This document shows positions 1 through 7,669 of a stretch of 42,449 nucleotides of DNA, one piece after another. Numbering within the stretch: position 1 is the first letter of the stretch; each line of letters opens with the position of its first letter. Below the pieces are notes generated by a model, which worked only from the letters and a program-made list of their open reading frames with translations, ran no database searches and was not told where the DNA came from. Location of the stretch: positions 30,187 through 72,635 of the forward strand of contig NZ_JH379413.1 in assembly GCF_000235885.1 (NCBI RefSeq), given 5' to 3'. Source of the stretch: Leyella stercorea DSM 18206 (GTDB lineage: Bacteria > Bacteroidota > Bacteroidia > Bacteroidales > Bacteroidaceae). Made by a program: the position numbers and the translations under genes.

Positions 1-2063
1 TGAAGTACTGTGCCCTCATTCTTGGCTGTGCCAGGAGTGAAGCGTGCATACACCTCGAAGGCGTCCGGTGTACCCGTGAACGGCAGGTTGCCCCTTACGT
101 CGTTTAAGTCGGTGAAGTTGTAGTTAGAGGCATTTGCAGGATTCATGTTACCCATATTGATATGTCCGGTTGTGATATTGCCGTTGGCATAAGCCAGACT
201 AAGATCTTTCGACTTGATGCGGACACCAGAACCCTCAAATCCATCTATCTTTTCGGGCTTCGGCGACATTGAGGCCCATTTAGCCAAATCGCCGGTTGCT
301 GATTCAAACGAGTTCCATGTCTCAGCGAGGGATGTCTCGCCCCAGTTCTCGAAATCGGCGTTTGGTATCTGATAGAAAGCAGCCTTCTCCTTCTCTTCGA
401 AAGTGATAGTATAGACATTGGTCAGCGTCTCATCATCTTCGACAGTGATAGTGAGCTTACCTGTAAACTTATCGTAACTTACATTAACCTTAGCTGTCTC
501 AGAAGAAGCCTTGTAAGACACCTCATCGGCTTGATACTTACCAGCAGTTGTGAAGTTCTTATCGTCCTTGCCTGCCGAGATAAACTCCTTGCCTGCCACA
601 ACGAGCGAAGTGAGTGTCGGAGCCGGTTTCTTATACTTAATGGTATAGGTGCTTATAGCCGACGGATTGCTCTGTGCATCGTAGTCATTGCCCTTCACAA
701 TGATAGAGAACATGCGAGTAGCCTCGTCGTATTTTGTATCCACCGTAGCAGCAATGCCCTTCTTGTTGTAAGAAACCTTCGTCTTGTTAGCATCATACAC
801 CGCATCAACTGTGTAGTTGTAGCAGTCCTCAGCGAATTTCTCGTTCAGTGCTATAGCATTGCCTTCGCTGTCGGTTGTGGTCAGAGACTTAAGAGTGTGA
901 TAATAGATGAGCTTGAGGTTGTCAAGGTCTAGCTGGTCGTCCTTAGATGCACCTGGCACGGGGTTGGTTGTAGCCGAAGCAAGGAGATACTGCTTACCAC
1001 TCTCGTTGCCAGTGTAGCTGAACTTGCCCGTGAACTTGGTCCAATCTGCTGTTGCCGGAATGAGCACCGAAGCCGAAGCAATCTTGTTAGCAGCCTGCTC
1101 GCTGAGCTCTGGGTCGTGATATGCCACCTCGCCATGAACGATGAGCTGAACGCGACCCTGAAGTACTGTGCCCTCATTCTTGGCTGTGCCTGGAGCAAAG
1201 CGTGCATACACCTCAAACGCGTCGGGGGTACCAGTGAATGGCAGACTACCATTTATGTCGTTTAAGTAGGTGAAGTTGTAGTTAGAGACATCTGCAGGGT
1301 TTGTGTCACCCATATTGATACGACCGGTTGTGATGTTACCGTTGGCATAAGCCAGACCAAGATCTTTCGACTTGATGCGGACACCATAACCCTCAAATCC
1401 ATCTATCTTTTCGGGCATCGGCGAGAAAGAAGCAAACGAAGCATATTTACCGGTTGCTGATTCAAACGAGTTCCATGTCTCAGCGAGGGCTGTCTCGCCC
1501 CAGTTCTCGAAGTCGGCGTTAGGTATCTGATAAAAAGCAACCTTCTCCTTACCATTAAATGTGATAGTGTAGACATTAGTCATCGACTCCTCATCTTCAA
1601 CAGTGATGGTGAGTTTACCCGTAACTTTGTCGTAACTTGTATTAACCTTAGCTGTCTCCGAAGAAGTCTTGTAAGACACCTCGTCAGCGTTGTACTTACC
1701 ATTAGCAGTGAAGTTCTTATCGTCCTTGCCTGCCGAGATAAACTCCTTGCCTGCCACAACAAGCGAAGTGAGTGTCGGAGCCGGCTTCTTATACTTAATG
1801 GTATAGGTGCTGATAGCCGACGGATTGTTTACAGCGTCGTAGTCCTCACCCTTCACAATGATAGAGAACACGCGAGTAGCCTCGTCGTATTTCGTATCCA
1901 CCGTAGCAGCAACACCCTTCTTGGTGTAAGGCACCTTTGTTTTGTTAGCATCGTACATCGCATTGACGGTGTAGTTGTAACGGTCTGCTGCAAACTTCTC
2001 GTTCAGTGCTATAGCCTTGCCTTCACTATCGGTTGTGGCAAGAGTGTCAAGAGCGTGATAGTA
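1..2063 (-). repeat. 1158-bp in-frame tandem repeat inside the PCMD gene
   Basis: Positions 1-905 match 1159-2063 with a constant offset of 1158 bp. The offset was checked at several anchors (1/1159, 213/1371, 294/1452, 641/1799, 841/1999), so there are no net indels between the copies. 1158 bp is exactly 386 codons. Similarity fades around 905-925 against 2063-2083, which sets the unit boundary. The copies are identical over long stretches, with scattered synonymous and replacement differences. The second copy is only partly inside the window. Confidence 0.9.
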
Positions 2064-2870
2064 AATAAACCTAACATTGTCAACAGTGAGCGAATTGCCG
2101 TCCACGATGTTGTTGCGGTTGCCGAAGTAGTCGGTAGCCGAGAAGATAACGTTCACCTTCTCCACGCTTGCGTTCTCGTCGGCGTAAACAAAGTTGATAG
2201 TGTCGCTCGCCCACTTGCCGTTGGTGCTGCCCTTGATGCTCTTCTCGAACTTAGCCACGCACGTAGCGCCCTCGGTAGATGTCACATCGCCACCCGTAGA
2301 CGTAGGCATGTCAAAGATGTTGCGGTCGCGGTCCTGCATGTCCACCTTCGTAGCCGAAGCCCACACAACGGTGTTGCCCGGCACGTTCTTCTGGGTCCAT
2401 GTGCCGTTCCAGAGATAAGCCAGCACCGTAGCGTTCTCGTCGCCCTTCGAGTTGTCGCGCTTGTAGTCGAAGCGCATGGCGTCGGGACGGAATGTGAAGC
2501 TGCTGCCGCCGAACGTGCCTCCGTCAGAGTTCTTCACCGTGATGCCCCTCACCTCTGCCGTAGCGAACGGCGTGCCGAGCGTGAGGTAAGCCGGAATCTT
2601 ATTGCCCAAGATAGAAGTGTTGTAAAGGTGAGCGGCCTTTCCCGTGCCGTCCTTGCCCTCTACAGCGTCGATAATCTGTTTCTTGCCGATAGCTGTATTC
2701 ACGTTAGAAGCGTGCCATCCCTCGGGTTGTGTGCCCGAATCTGATGTGTTGCCCTTACTGTCCCAAGGCACACACTTCACCCATTCTGCGTCAAAGTCGC
2801 CATTAATCTGTTGGGCATTAGCAGCAAGAGCTACTCCACCCAACATTAATAGGGTTAAAATCTTTTTCAT
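1..2870 (-). CDS. Secreted PCMD-type surface protein with tandem repeats (3' end outside window)
   Basis: The reading frame is open from an ATG at 2870 to the window edge (956 codons, no stop), so the C-terminus is missing. Residues 1-20 are a signal peptide (MKKILTLLMLGGVALAANAQ), so the protein is exported. Residues about 21-268 (INGDFDAEW..., ending in a DNVRFIYYH-like strand) look like a PCMD (putative carbohydrate metabolism) beta-sandwich. After it comes a 386-residue unit present twice: a short linker domain (KKPAPTLTSLVVAG..., VTGKLTITVED), then another PCMD-like domain that begins IPNADFENWGE and ends DNLKLIYYH. The second unit starts near residue 656 and is cut by the window edge. 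PCMD proteins are typical of Bacteroidetes surface or glycan-related proteins, but the molecular function is unknown. Export is seen in the sequence; the family is inferred from pattern; a role in glycan binding is a guess. Confidence 0.75.
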   Translation of the reverse strand, partial: MKKILTLLMLGGVALAANAQQINGDFDAEWVKCVPWDSKGNTSDSGTQPEGWHASNVNTAIGKKQIIDAVEGKDGTGKAAHLYNTSILGNKIPAYLTLGTPFATAEVRGITVKNSDGGTFGGSSFTFRPDAMRFDYKRDNSKGDENATVLAYLWNGTWTQKNVPGNTVVWASATKVDMQDRDRNIFDMPTSTGGDVTSTEGATCVAKFEKSIKGSTNGKWASDTINFVYADENASVEKVNVIFSATDYFGNRNNIVDGNSLTVDNVRFIYYHALDTLATTDSEGKAIALNEKFAADRYNYTVNAMYDANKTKVPYTKKGVAATVDTKYDEATRVFSIIVKGEDYDAVNNPSAISTYTIKYKKPAPTLTSLVVAGKEFISAGKDDKNFTANGKYNADEVSYKTSSETAKVNTSYDKVTGKLTITVEDEESMTNVYTITFNGKEKVAFYQIPNADFENWGETALAETWNSFESATGKYASFASFSPMPEKIDGFEGYGVRIKSKDLGLAYANGNITTGRINMGDTNPADVSNYNFTYLNDINGSLPFTGTPDAFEVYARFAPGTAKNEGTVLQGRVQLIVHGEVAYHDPELSEQAANKIASASVLIPATADWTKFTGKFSYTGNESGKQYLLASATTNPVPGASKDDQLDLDNLKLIYYHTLKSLTTTDSEGNAIALNEKFAEDCYNYTVDAVYDANKTKVSYNKKGIAATVDTKYDEATRMFSIIVKGNDYDAQSNPSAISTYTIKYKKPAPTLTSLVVAGKEFISAGKDDKNFTTAGKYQADEVSYKASSETAKVNVSYDKFTGKLTITVEDDETLTNVYTITFEEKEKAAFYQIPNADFENWGETSLAETWNSFESATGDLAKWASMSPKPEKIDGFEGSGVRIKSKDLSLAYANGNITTGHINMGNMNPANASNYNFTDLNDVRGNLPFTGTPDAFEVYARFTPGTAKNEGTVL

Positions 2871-2997
2871 CTTTAATGAGTTTTTGTTTTTAATACCTAA
2901 TAATCTCTTTTACTAATAATTATCCTTTCAAAAAAAACAGTGAACACTCATGCAGAATAAACGTTTACACACCGCACAAGTTGCCACAAAATCGCTA

Positions 2998-3005
2998 CAA
3001 AGTTA
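2998..3005 (-). promoter_or_regulatory. Bacteroidetes -7 box (TAACTTTG) for the PCMD gene
   Basis: Read on the minus strand the sequence is TAACTTTG, matching TAnnTTTG. It lies about 128 bp before the ATG at 2870, implying a leader of roughly 120 nt. No clean -33 TTTG was found at the expected spacing. The 377-bp gap 2871-3247 holds this box, the divergent flavodoxin promoter and AT-rich sequence, and nothing else I can name. Confidence 0.5.
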
Positions 3006-3157
3006 ATGCAAATATTTGAAATTCAGCACTTTTTAAAATATTTTATAATAAAAGCAAACTATAAAGCAACTTTTACCGACATAAATATCACTTTTATTCG
3101 TTTTTAATATACAAAACGAAACGCCCTCACCAGTTTCAAAATCATCGAATTTAGGTA

Positions 3158-3188
3158 TTGCGTAAAAGTCGGAAGCAAGCTAATTTTG
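3158..3188 (+). promoter_or_regulatory. Promoter of the flavodoxin-DUF2023 operon
   Basis: A -33 TTG at 3158-3160 and a -7 TAATTTTG at 3181-3188 are separated by 20 bp, a near-ideal Bacteroidetes promoter. It decides the gene start: the longest open frame would begin with this very TTG at 3158, which is promoter DNA and not a start codon. The ATG at 3248 is therefore used. Confidence 0.8.
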
Positions 3189-3247
3189 CAGCGGTGATAA
3201 AACCAAATTCTTTAACCATACATTTACAAATAAAAACAACTAAGATT

Positions 3248-3745
3248 ATGAAAACAACTGTAATCATCTACGGCACAAGCACCGGCACCTGCGAAGACCT
3301 GGCTGGCAGAATAGGAGCCAAACTGGGCGTGGACAACGTTATCAACGTGACTGACCTCGACGCGAGTGTTCTCGCCGACAACGAAAACTTCATTCTCGGC
3401 ACATCTACATGGGGCGCAGGCGAGATGCAGGACGACTGGTATGACGGCATAAAGACACTCAAGGGTGCCGACCTCAGCGGCAAGACAGTGGCTCTCTTCG
3501 GCTGCGGCGACTCTGAGTCGTACCCCGACACATTCGTGGGCGGTATGGCTGAGTTATACAATGCCGTTAAGGCGGCTGGCGCCAACGTAATCGGAGCAGT
3601 AGCTACTGAAGACTATACATTTGACGATTCGGAAGCGGTGGTAGACGGCAAGTTCGTCGGACTGGCTCTTGACGAGGTGAACGAAGATGACAAGACCGAC
3701 GAGCGCATCGACGCTTGGGTGGCTGAAATAAAGCCATGCCTCTAA
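3248..3745 (+). CDS. fldA: Flavodoxin (long-chain type)
   Basis: A 165-residue flavodoxin, a small cytosolic FMN protein that carries low-potential electrons in place of ferredoxin. The N-terminal strand and phosphate-binding loop are clear: MKTTVIIYGTSTGTCEDLA, with the FMN-phosphate loop at residues 9-15. The WGAGEMQDDWYDG region (about 60-70) and the GCGDSESYPDTF region (about 90-100) correspond to the isoalloxazine-binding loops of bacterial flavodoxins. Length fits the long-chain class. The start at 3248 was chosen because the promoter lies just upstream and the fold begins exactly here. DUF2023 follows after 52 bp with no terminator, so the two are probably co-transcribed. Confidence 0.93.
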   Translation: MKTTVIIYGTSTGTCEDLAGRIGAKLGVDNVINVTDLDASVLADNENFILGTSTWGAGEMQDDWYDGIKTLKGADLSGKTVALFGCGDSESYPDTFVGGMAELYNAVKAAGANVIGAVATEDYTFDDSEAVVDGKFVGLALDEVNEDDKTDERIDAWVAEIKPCL

Positions 3746-3797
3746 ACCACACGCAATAAGTTCTCACTCTTACAATTAATTATTAAAGTTCGCAATC

Positions 3798-4151
3798 ATG
3801 CAGCAATCCACAATTTTACCAGTAGACATGAAGGTTCTGATGAACCATATCTACGAATACAAGAAGGGAGTGCGCCGTATGGTGCTCTTCACGTTCAACA
3901 AGAAATACGAGGACTTTGCCATACGCCGACTGGAAAGCCAAAACATAAAATACGTCATACAGCCCGTAGGCAACGATCGCTTAAACCTGTATTTCGGCAG
4001 AGAGGAATGCCTCAACGCCATACGCATGATTGTGACACGCCCACTCAACCTGCTAACGCCAGAAGAAGACTTCATGCTCGGCACTATGCTCGGCTACGAC
4101 CTCTGCTCGCAGTGCGAGAGATACTGTGAGCGTAAGAGCAAGTGCAGCTGA
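3798..4151 (+). CDS. DUF2023 family protein, flavodoxin partner
   Basis: A 117-residue soluble protein matching the DUF2023 family of Bacteroidetes (recognised from MILTFNKKYEDF-like and REECLNAI-like sections). These genes typically sit next to flavodoxin, as here. There is no signal peptide or membrane segment. The C-terminus carries a tight cysteine cluster, C103-x2-C106-x3-C110-x5-C116, at the very end of the chain, which could bind a metal or an Fe-S cluster. Function is not established. Context suggests a role linked to flavodoxin electron transfer or iron limitation, which is inference. Confidence 0.8.
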   Translation: MQQSTILPVDMKVLMNHIYEYKKGVRRMVLFTFNKKYEDFAIRRLESQNIKYVIQPVGNDRLNLYFGREECLNAIRMIVTRPLNLLTPEEDFMLGTMLGYDLCSQCERYCERKSKCS

Positions 4152-4152
4152 A

Positions 4153-4215
4153 AAGCTGAAGGATAAGACTGAAAGGCTGATGGATAAGACTTTGAGGCTG
4201 ACAGATAGGCTGGTA
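4153..4215 (+). repeat. Three degenerate 21-bp direct repeats
   Basis: Three successive 21-bp units (4153-4173, 4174-4194, 4195-4215) share the pattern A(A/G)GCTGA-GGATAAGACT. They begin two bases after the DUF2023 stop. In one frame they read KLKDKTE/RLMDKTL/RLTDRLV, a seven-residue coiled-coil-like periodicity. No convincing start codon or ribosome-binding context was found, so I list it as a repeat and not a gene. The third unit runs into the larger repeat that recurs at 7519. Confidence 0.6.
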
Positions 4216-4315
4216 GATATCTCGTTCTGCGGATTATCTGCCAGCCTTTATCGTGCTCATACCGTGCAGCTTACAGCGATTATGGAAGATATGGAGGATT
4301 TTTTAGCGTACTTTG
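4197..4315 (+). repeat. Left copy of ~119-bp island-flanking repeat
   Basis: This segment aligns without gaps to 7519-7637 beyond the restriction gene. Shared blocks include GCTGACAGATAG, CTGGTAGATATCTCGTTC, AGCCTTTATCGTGCTCATA and GATATGG-GATTTTTT. It contains a 13-bp stem (AGGCTGGTAGATA with TATCTGCCAGCCT) around a 15-nt loop. Both copies stay open in the same frame (LTDRLVDISF...SLYRAH...DM-DF), but neither has a convincing start. It may be a mobile palindromic element, a terminator-like element or a gene remnant. Confidence 0.75.
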
Positions 4316-4323
4316 TTTTATAG

Positions 4324-4431
4324 GAGATTAAAGTGATGAAACGCAATGCGTATGGCTTCAGAGATGAAGAATACTTCAAACTGAGACTATACGCATTGCA
4401 TGATTGTAACATCACTCGGAATGTCGGATGA
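4324..4431 (+). pseudogene. C-terminal remnant of an ISL3-family transposase
   Basis: The frame reads EIKVMKRNAYGFRDEEYF followed by KLRLYALHDCNITRNVG and a TGA at 4429-4431. An IKxxKRxAYGFRDxEYFKLRLxxLH tail is typical of the C-terminus of ISL3 (IS204/IS1001/IS1165) transposases in Bacteroidetes. An in-frame stop lies immediately upstream at 4321-4323 and no catalytic DDE region is present, so this is only the last ~35 residues of a decayed or recombined copy. The junction with the left repeat is abrupt. Family assignment is from memory of the tail motif. Confidence 0.65.
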
Positions 4432-4547
4432 ACCTAAAAACAGACTCAAAACACAATTTTGACATATAAATTCAACTTAAACAATTACAAACACAGCAAG
4501 TTTTTACTTTTCACTTAACCAGTTTGTGGAAAAATCAAATAATTAAA

Positions 4548-4579
4548 TTTTGCAGTTTGTGCTTTTTATCGTATCTTTG
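4548..4579 (+). promoter_or_regulatory. Strong promoter for the structured leader and R-M genes
   Basis: TTTTG at 4548-4552 and TATCTTTG at 4572-4579 are 19 bp apart, matching the -33/-7 consensus well. The predicted transcript starts around 4585-4587, right at a 5' hairpin, nearly 290 nt before the methyltransferase ATG. Confidence 0.75.
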
Positions 4580-4583
4580 CAAT

Positions 4584-4822
4584 GGATTCAGTCGCAAGCG
4601 TGCGAGGTCAATCCGTTTTCGTGGTAAAAAATATAAGCGTTTGCTGTTTATTCATAAAACGTTCAGAAACTTGCAGGTAGAAGAACAATATACAGAATAA
4701 GCGAGTAAGCGTCCACATATAGCGTGGACGTTTCTCTTGTCTGTATATTAGGTTTCCTGCAAGTACCTTGAACGTGGACAAGAAGCGTCCGCGTTTTTTC
4801 GTATAGGTACTTGTAGGAAACT
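4584..4822 (+). ncRNA. Highly structured leader RNA or small RNA upstream of the methyltransferase
   Basis: Several perfect or near-perfect pairings are visible. (1) 5' hairpin 4584-4614: GGATT/AATCC with inner TCGCA/TGCGA and loop AGCG. (2) Long nested stem: 4669-4677 with 4756-4764, then 4687-4695 AATATACAG with 4741-4749 CTGTATATT, then apical 4710-4716 CGTCCAC with 4724-4730 GTGGACG. (3) Terminator-like hairpin 4771-4795 followed by a T run. (4) 4751-4768 can instead pair with 4805-4821, which competes with stem 2. It begins where the promoter predicts a transcript. It could be an attenuating leader for the R-M genes or an independent ~215-nt RNA ending near 4799. I recognise no known family. 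Confidence 0.55.
4771..4799 (+). terminator. Intrinsic-terminator-like hairpin inside the leader
   Basis: Stem AACGTGGAC (4771-4779) pairs with GTCCGCGTT (4787-4795) with one G-U, around loop AAGAAGC. A run of six T covers 4794-4799. It lies 77 bp before the methyltransferase ATG, so full termination would end a ~215-nt RNA and partial readthrough would express the R-M genes. Confidence 0.55.
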
Positions 4823-4875
4823 TTGTTTTCAAGAATATTCATCCGACGCATTAAAACTTAATTGTTTTTAATGCT

Positions 4876-6258
4876 ATGCTCAAAGAGAAATCTGAGGGTC
4901 TGCATCATTATTACAATGATTGCGGACAGGGTGAGTTGTACCCATATGAGAAGTCTGATTTCCTGTCAGACATACAACTTCCTATTAATTTTCCTTCAGC
5001 AGAAACAACAGAAAAAGGCAAGAAACACAGAGTATTGTCATTGTTCTCAGGCTGCGGAGGCATGGACTTGGGATTTGAAGGGGGCTTCATAGCCAACGCC
5101 AAATCCTTCCCTACCAACTCGCCATCAATCAAACACACAGTGAAAAAAGACTGGGTGCTGCTGAAGCGTACCGACTTCACAACTGTCTTTGCCAACGACA
5201 TTCTGCCCGAAGCCGAAACAGCATGGACTACATACATGTCGCGCTTCGGACACACACCTGAAACATACCACCGCATGAGCATCGTAGACCTTGTAAAGAT
5301 GCACAACAATGGCGTAGAGGTGTTTCCAAAGGATATAGATGTCGTAACCGGCGGCTTCCCGTGTCAGGACTTTAGCGTTGCAGGCAAACGCAAAGGTTTC
5401 GACTCTGACAAGAACGACATGGGTAAAAAGCGACTCGACAATGCTCCGTCAGAAGAAACACGCGGCAAACTTTACTTCTGGATGAAGCAGGTAATAGACA
5501 TCGTGCGCCCGAAAGTGTTTGTGGCAGAAAACGTGAAGGGACTTGTAAACCTCGGCGATGTAAAGAACATTATACAACGCGACTTCGCAAGTGCCGACGG
5601 CAACGGATACATCGTGTTACCGCCCCAAGTGCTGAATGCAGGCAACTATGGCGTGCCAGAGTCGCGCGAGCGTGTCATCTTCATCGGCATCAGAAAGGAC
5701 GCACTATGCGAAGAAGCCAAACAAGCCCTTACCGCCGAGAATATACCCGAAAAGTTCGACCCATACCCACACCCCACTCACGCAGGAAACATTACGGACA
5801 ACGGCTTGCTGCCTAAAGTAACAACATACGATGTGCTGAAAGACCTCCCTGAACCTGCTGATGCCATCGACCCATCGCAAAGCATATACTCTAAAGCGAA
5901 GTTCCAAACCAACGGCAGTCAAGGACAGACAGAAATAAAGCTTGACGGACTCGGACCAACTATCCGTTCTGAACATCATGGCAACATCGAGTTCAGACGC
6001 CTATCGGCTGAACATGGCGGAAAACACATAGCAGAACTGAACAATGGCATGCATGAACGCCGACTAACCCCGCGAGAGTGCGCTCTGATACAGACCTTCC
6101 CGCCCGACTACCGATTCGTCATGCCCTACAATGGTCGCAAGTATCGCTTGAGTTCGTCAGGCGCATACAAGGTCATAGGCAATGCAGTTCCGCCAGTATT
6201 GGCGTTCAACATAGCCATGCGTCTACAGGAATTATGGGATAAATACTTCATTGATTAG
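4876..6258 (+). CDS. DNA (cytosine-5-)-methyltransferase, type II R-M
   Basis: A 460-residue C5-cytosine methyltransferase that transfers methyl from S-adenosylmethionine to cytosine in its recognition site, protecting DNA from the partner nuclease. Motifs in order: motif I LSLFSGCGGMDLGFE (54-68), motif IV with catalytic Cys163 in GGFPCQDFS (159-167), motif VI ENV (218-220), motif VIII SRERVIFIG (263-271), a target recognition region about 272-395, motif IX RRLTPRECALIQTFP (395-409) and motif X GNAVPP (435-440). A ~50-residue N-terminal extension precedes motif I. The ATG at 4876 is the first in frame. The restriction gene follows after 5 bp, so the pair is one operon. Recognition sequence cannot be read from the protein. 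Confidence 0.93.
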   Translation: MLKEKSEGLHHYYNDCGQGELYPYEKSDFLSDIQLPINFPSAETTEKGKKHRVLSLFSGCGGMDLGFEGGFIANAKSFPTNSPSIKHTVKKDWVLLKRTDFTTVFANDILPEAETAWTTYMSRFGHTPETYHRMSIVDLVKMHNNGVEVFPKDIDVVTGGFPCQDFSVAGKRKGFDSDKNDMGKKRLDNAPSEETRGKLYFWMKQVIDIVRPKVFVAENVKGLVNLGDVKNIIQRDFASADGNGYIVLPPQVLNAGNYGVPESRERVIFIGIRKDALCEEAKQALTAENIPEKFDPYPHPTHAGNITDNGLLPKVTTYDVLKDLPEPADAIDPSQSIYSKAKFQTNGSQGQTEIKLDGLGPTIRSEHHGNIEFRRLSAEHGGKHIAELNNGMHERRLTPRECALIQTFPPDYRFVMPYNGRKYRLSSSGAYKVIGNAVPPVLAFNIAMRLQELWDKYFID

Positions 6259-6263
6259 GCAAT

Positions 6264-7409
6264 ATGGCATTGATTCTAAACAACTCGGACGCACGAATCC
6301 AAAACAACCTCATCTCTGTAAGACCATCGGATGCCACGCAAACCGATATTGAGTTTGCGCATTTCATGCGTCTTGCAGAGTCGTGGCTGAACGATGCGTC
6401 AGAAGCCGACAGAAATATATTCCGCAAGTGCAACGGCACAGAAATGGAACATATCGCATTGAAAGCCCTGAAAGATGTTGCACCGCAGACTTCATTCTGT
6501 GTAGACAACATCAAACTTGTTTCGGGTTTGCACTTTCCTGATATACAGGCTGCAGGACATTTCGGCGTTGAAGTGAAGTCAACGAAGTCAAACTCGTGGA
6601 CATCAACGGGCAGCAGCATCGTCGAAAGCACACGCATACCCGATGTGTCGCGCATATACATGCTGTTTGCAAAGCTGGGAGGCGAAACGCCCGAGTTCCG
6701 ATGCCGACCATACGAGCAATGCCTAAGCAACATAGCCGTGACCCATGCGCCACGCTATCTGATAGACATGAATCTTGCCGACAACGGAGAGAAGAATATC
6801 TTCGAGAAGATGAGTGTCGACTACGACACTTTCAGACTTTTGGAGGAGAAGGAGAAGATAAACAGCGTCAGAAAATACTATATGCACGCCAACCGCACTA
6901 AAGGCAAATACGAAATGCCGTGGTGGATGGGCGACGCAAACACCGAAGCATCCTCATCAATAATGATAAGATTCTTCACCGACCTTAGTTTGCAAGAAAA
7001 GGAGGAGATAAGGGCAAGGATGTTCGTGCTCTTTCCCGAACTGTTCGGACCGAAGCAAGACAAGTACAAGAGGGCTGCACTATGGATGTGCAGCCGCTAT
7101 TCTGTGATTTGCTCAAATCTTCGCGACACGTTCAGTGCAGGCGGAAAAGTGGAAGAGATAGGTGGCGTAAAGTTCAACCACAAAGTGCCGCAAGTGCTCA
7201 ACACGTTGTATCAATATCGCATATTGATAAAGCACCTTCTGAACAATCCCGACGATGCACTTCTTCAAGATGTTGAGGACAATTGGGGCGAAAACGAATC
7301 GATTGCATTCAGCACGAACAAATGGTTCGACTTGATACAACAAACATTCAACACCAACAACGAACTAAAAGATGTAGATATACGTCAGCTATTCGATTTA
7401 TGGGGTTAA
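6264..7409 (+). CDS. Putative type II restriction endonuclease (PD-(D/E)XK)
   Basis: A 381-residue protein directly downstream of the C5 methyltransferase (5-bp gap), the expected place for its cognate endonuclease. The motif P92-D93-x9-E103-V-K105 (FPDIQAAGHFGVEVKSTKS) is a canonical PD-(D/E)XK metal-dependent nuclease core. E60 in NGTEMEHIALKAL may be the upstream acidic residue of that fold. There is no signal peptide or membrane segment, so it is cytosolic. I do not recognise a specific isoschizomer family. Cleavage at the site methylated by the neighbour is inferred from context. The gene looks intact, with no frameshift. Confidence 0.82.
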   Translation: MALILNNSDARIQNNLISVRPSDATQTDIEFAHFMRLAESWLNDASEADRNIFRKCNGTEMEHIALKALKDVAPQTSFCVDNIKLVSGLHFPDIQAAGHFGVEVKSTKSNSWTSTGSSIVESTRIPDVSRIYMLFAKLGGETPEFRCRPYEQCLSNIAVTHAPRYLIDMNLADNGEKNIFEKMSVDYDTFRLLEEKEKINSVRKYYMHANRTKGKYEMPWWMGDANTEASSSIMIRFFTDLSLQEKEEIRARMFVLFPELFGPKQDKYKRAALWMCSRYSVICSNLRDTFSAGGKVEEIGGVKFNHKVPQVLNTLYQYRILIKHLLNNPDDALLQDVEDNWGENESIAFSTNKWFDLIQQTFNTNNELKDVDIRQLFDLWG

Positions 7410-7518
7410 TAAGACATACCATTATTGCTGTCCGATAAAACTTAAGCCAAAGCCACTTCCCAACTGCACACTGCTGCGCAGGTCGGAGACCTCCGCTACT
7501 GGTAGATGCACAGTTAAA

Positions 7519-7637
7519 GCTGACAGATAGACTGGTAGATATCTCGTTCCGAGACGAATCTATCAGCCTTTATCGTGCTCATAATCTGATGATTACGACA
7601 ATGCTGACAGATATGGTAGATTTTTTCGCTAACAATG
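7519..7637 (+). repeat. Right copy of ~119-bp island-flanking repeat
   Basis: Gapless match to 4197-4315, starting 110 bp after the restriction gene stop. The hairpin is kept as AGACTGGTAGA with TCTATCAGCCT: one mismatch and a G-U pair replace paired bases of the left copy. The frame is open from 7439 to a TGA near 7679 but has no usable start. The 315-bp gap 7410-7724 otherwise holds only a short GC-rich stretch (about 7463-7505) and the nqr terminator. Confidence 0.75.
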
Positions 7638-7669
7638 ATTTTATCAGTCATCATATACATCAGAAACTG

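Noticed and set aside
2055..2916. Plus-strand open frames opposite the PCMD gene
   Set aside because: They are shadows of a continuous minus-strand frame with a signal peptide and repeat structure; they have no domain signal.
4126..4323. Possible 65-codon small gene after DUF2023
   Set aside because: It starts with GTG inside DUF2023 and consists mostly of the 21-bp repeats and the flanking repeat; the homologous frame at 7439-7681 has no start. Listed as repeats instead.
4584..4822. Retron-type msr/msd RNA
   Set aside because: The nested stem is suggestive, but there is no reverse transcriptase nearby and no clear a1/a2 end pairing.
4608..4851. Two overlapping minus-strand open frames (62-74 codons)
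   Set aside because: They lie antisense across the structured leader, have no family resemblance, and are explained by the inverted repeats there.
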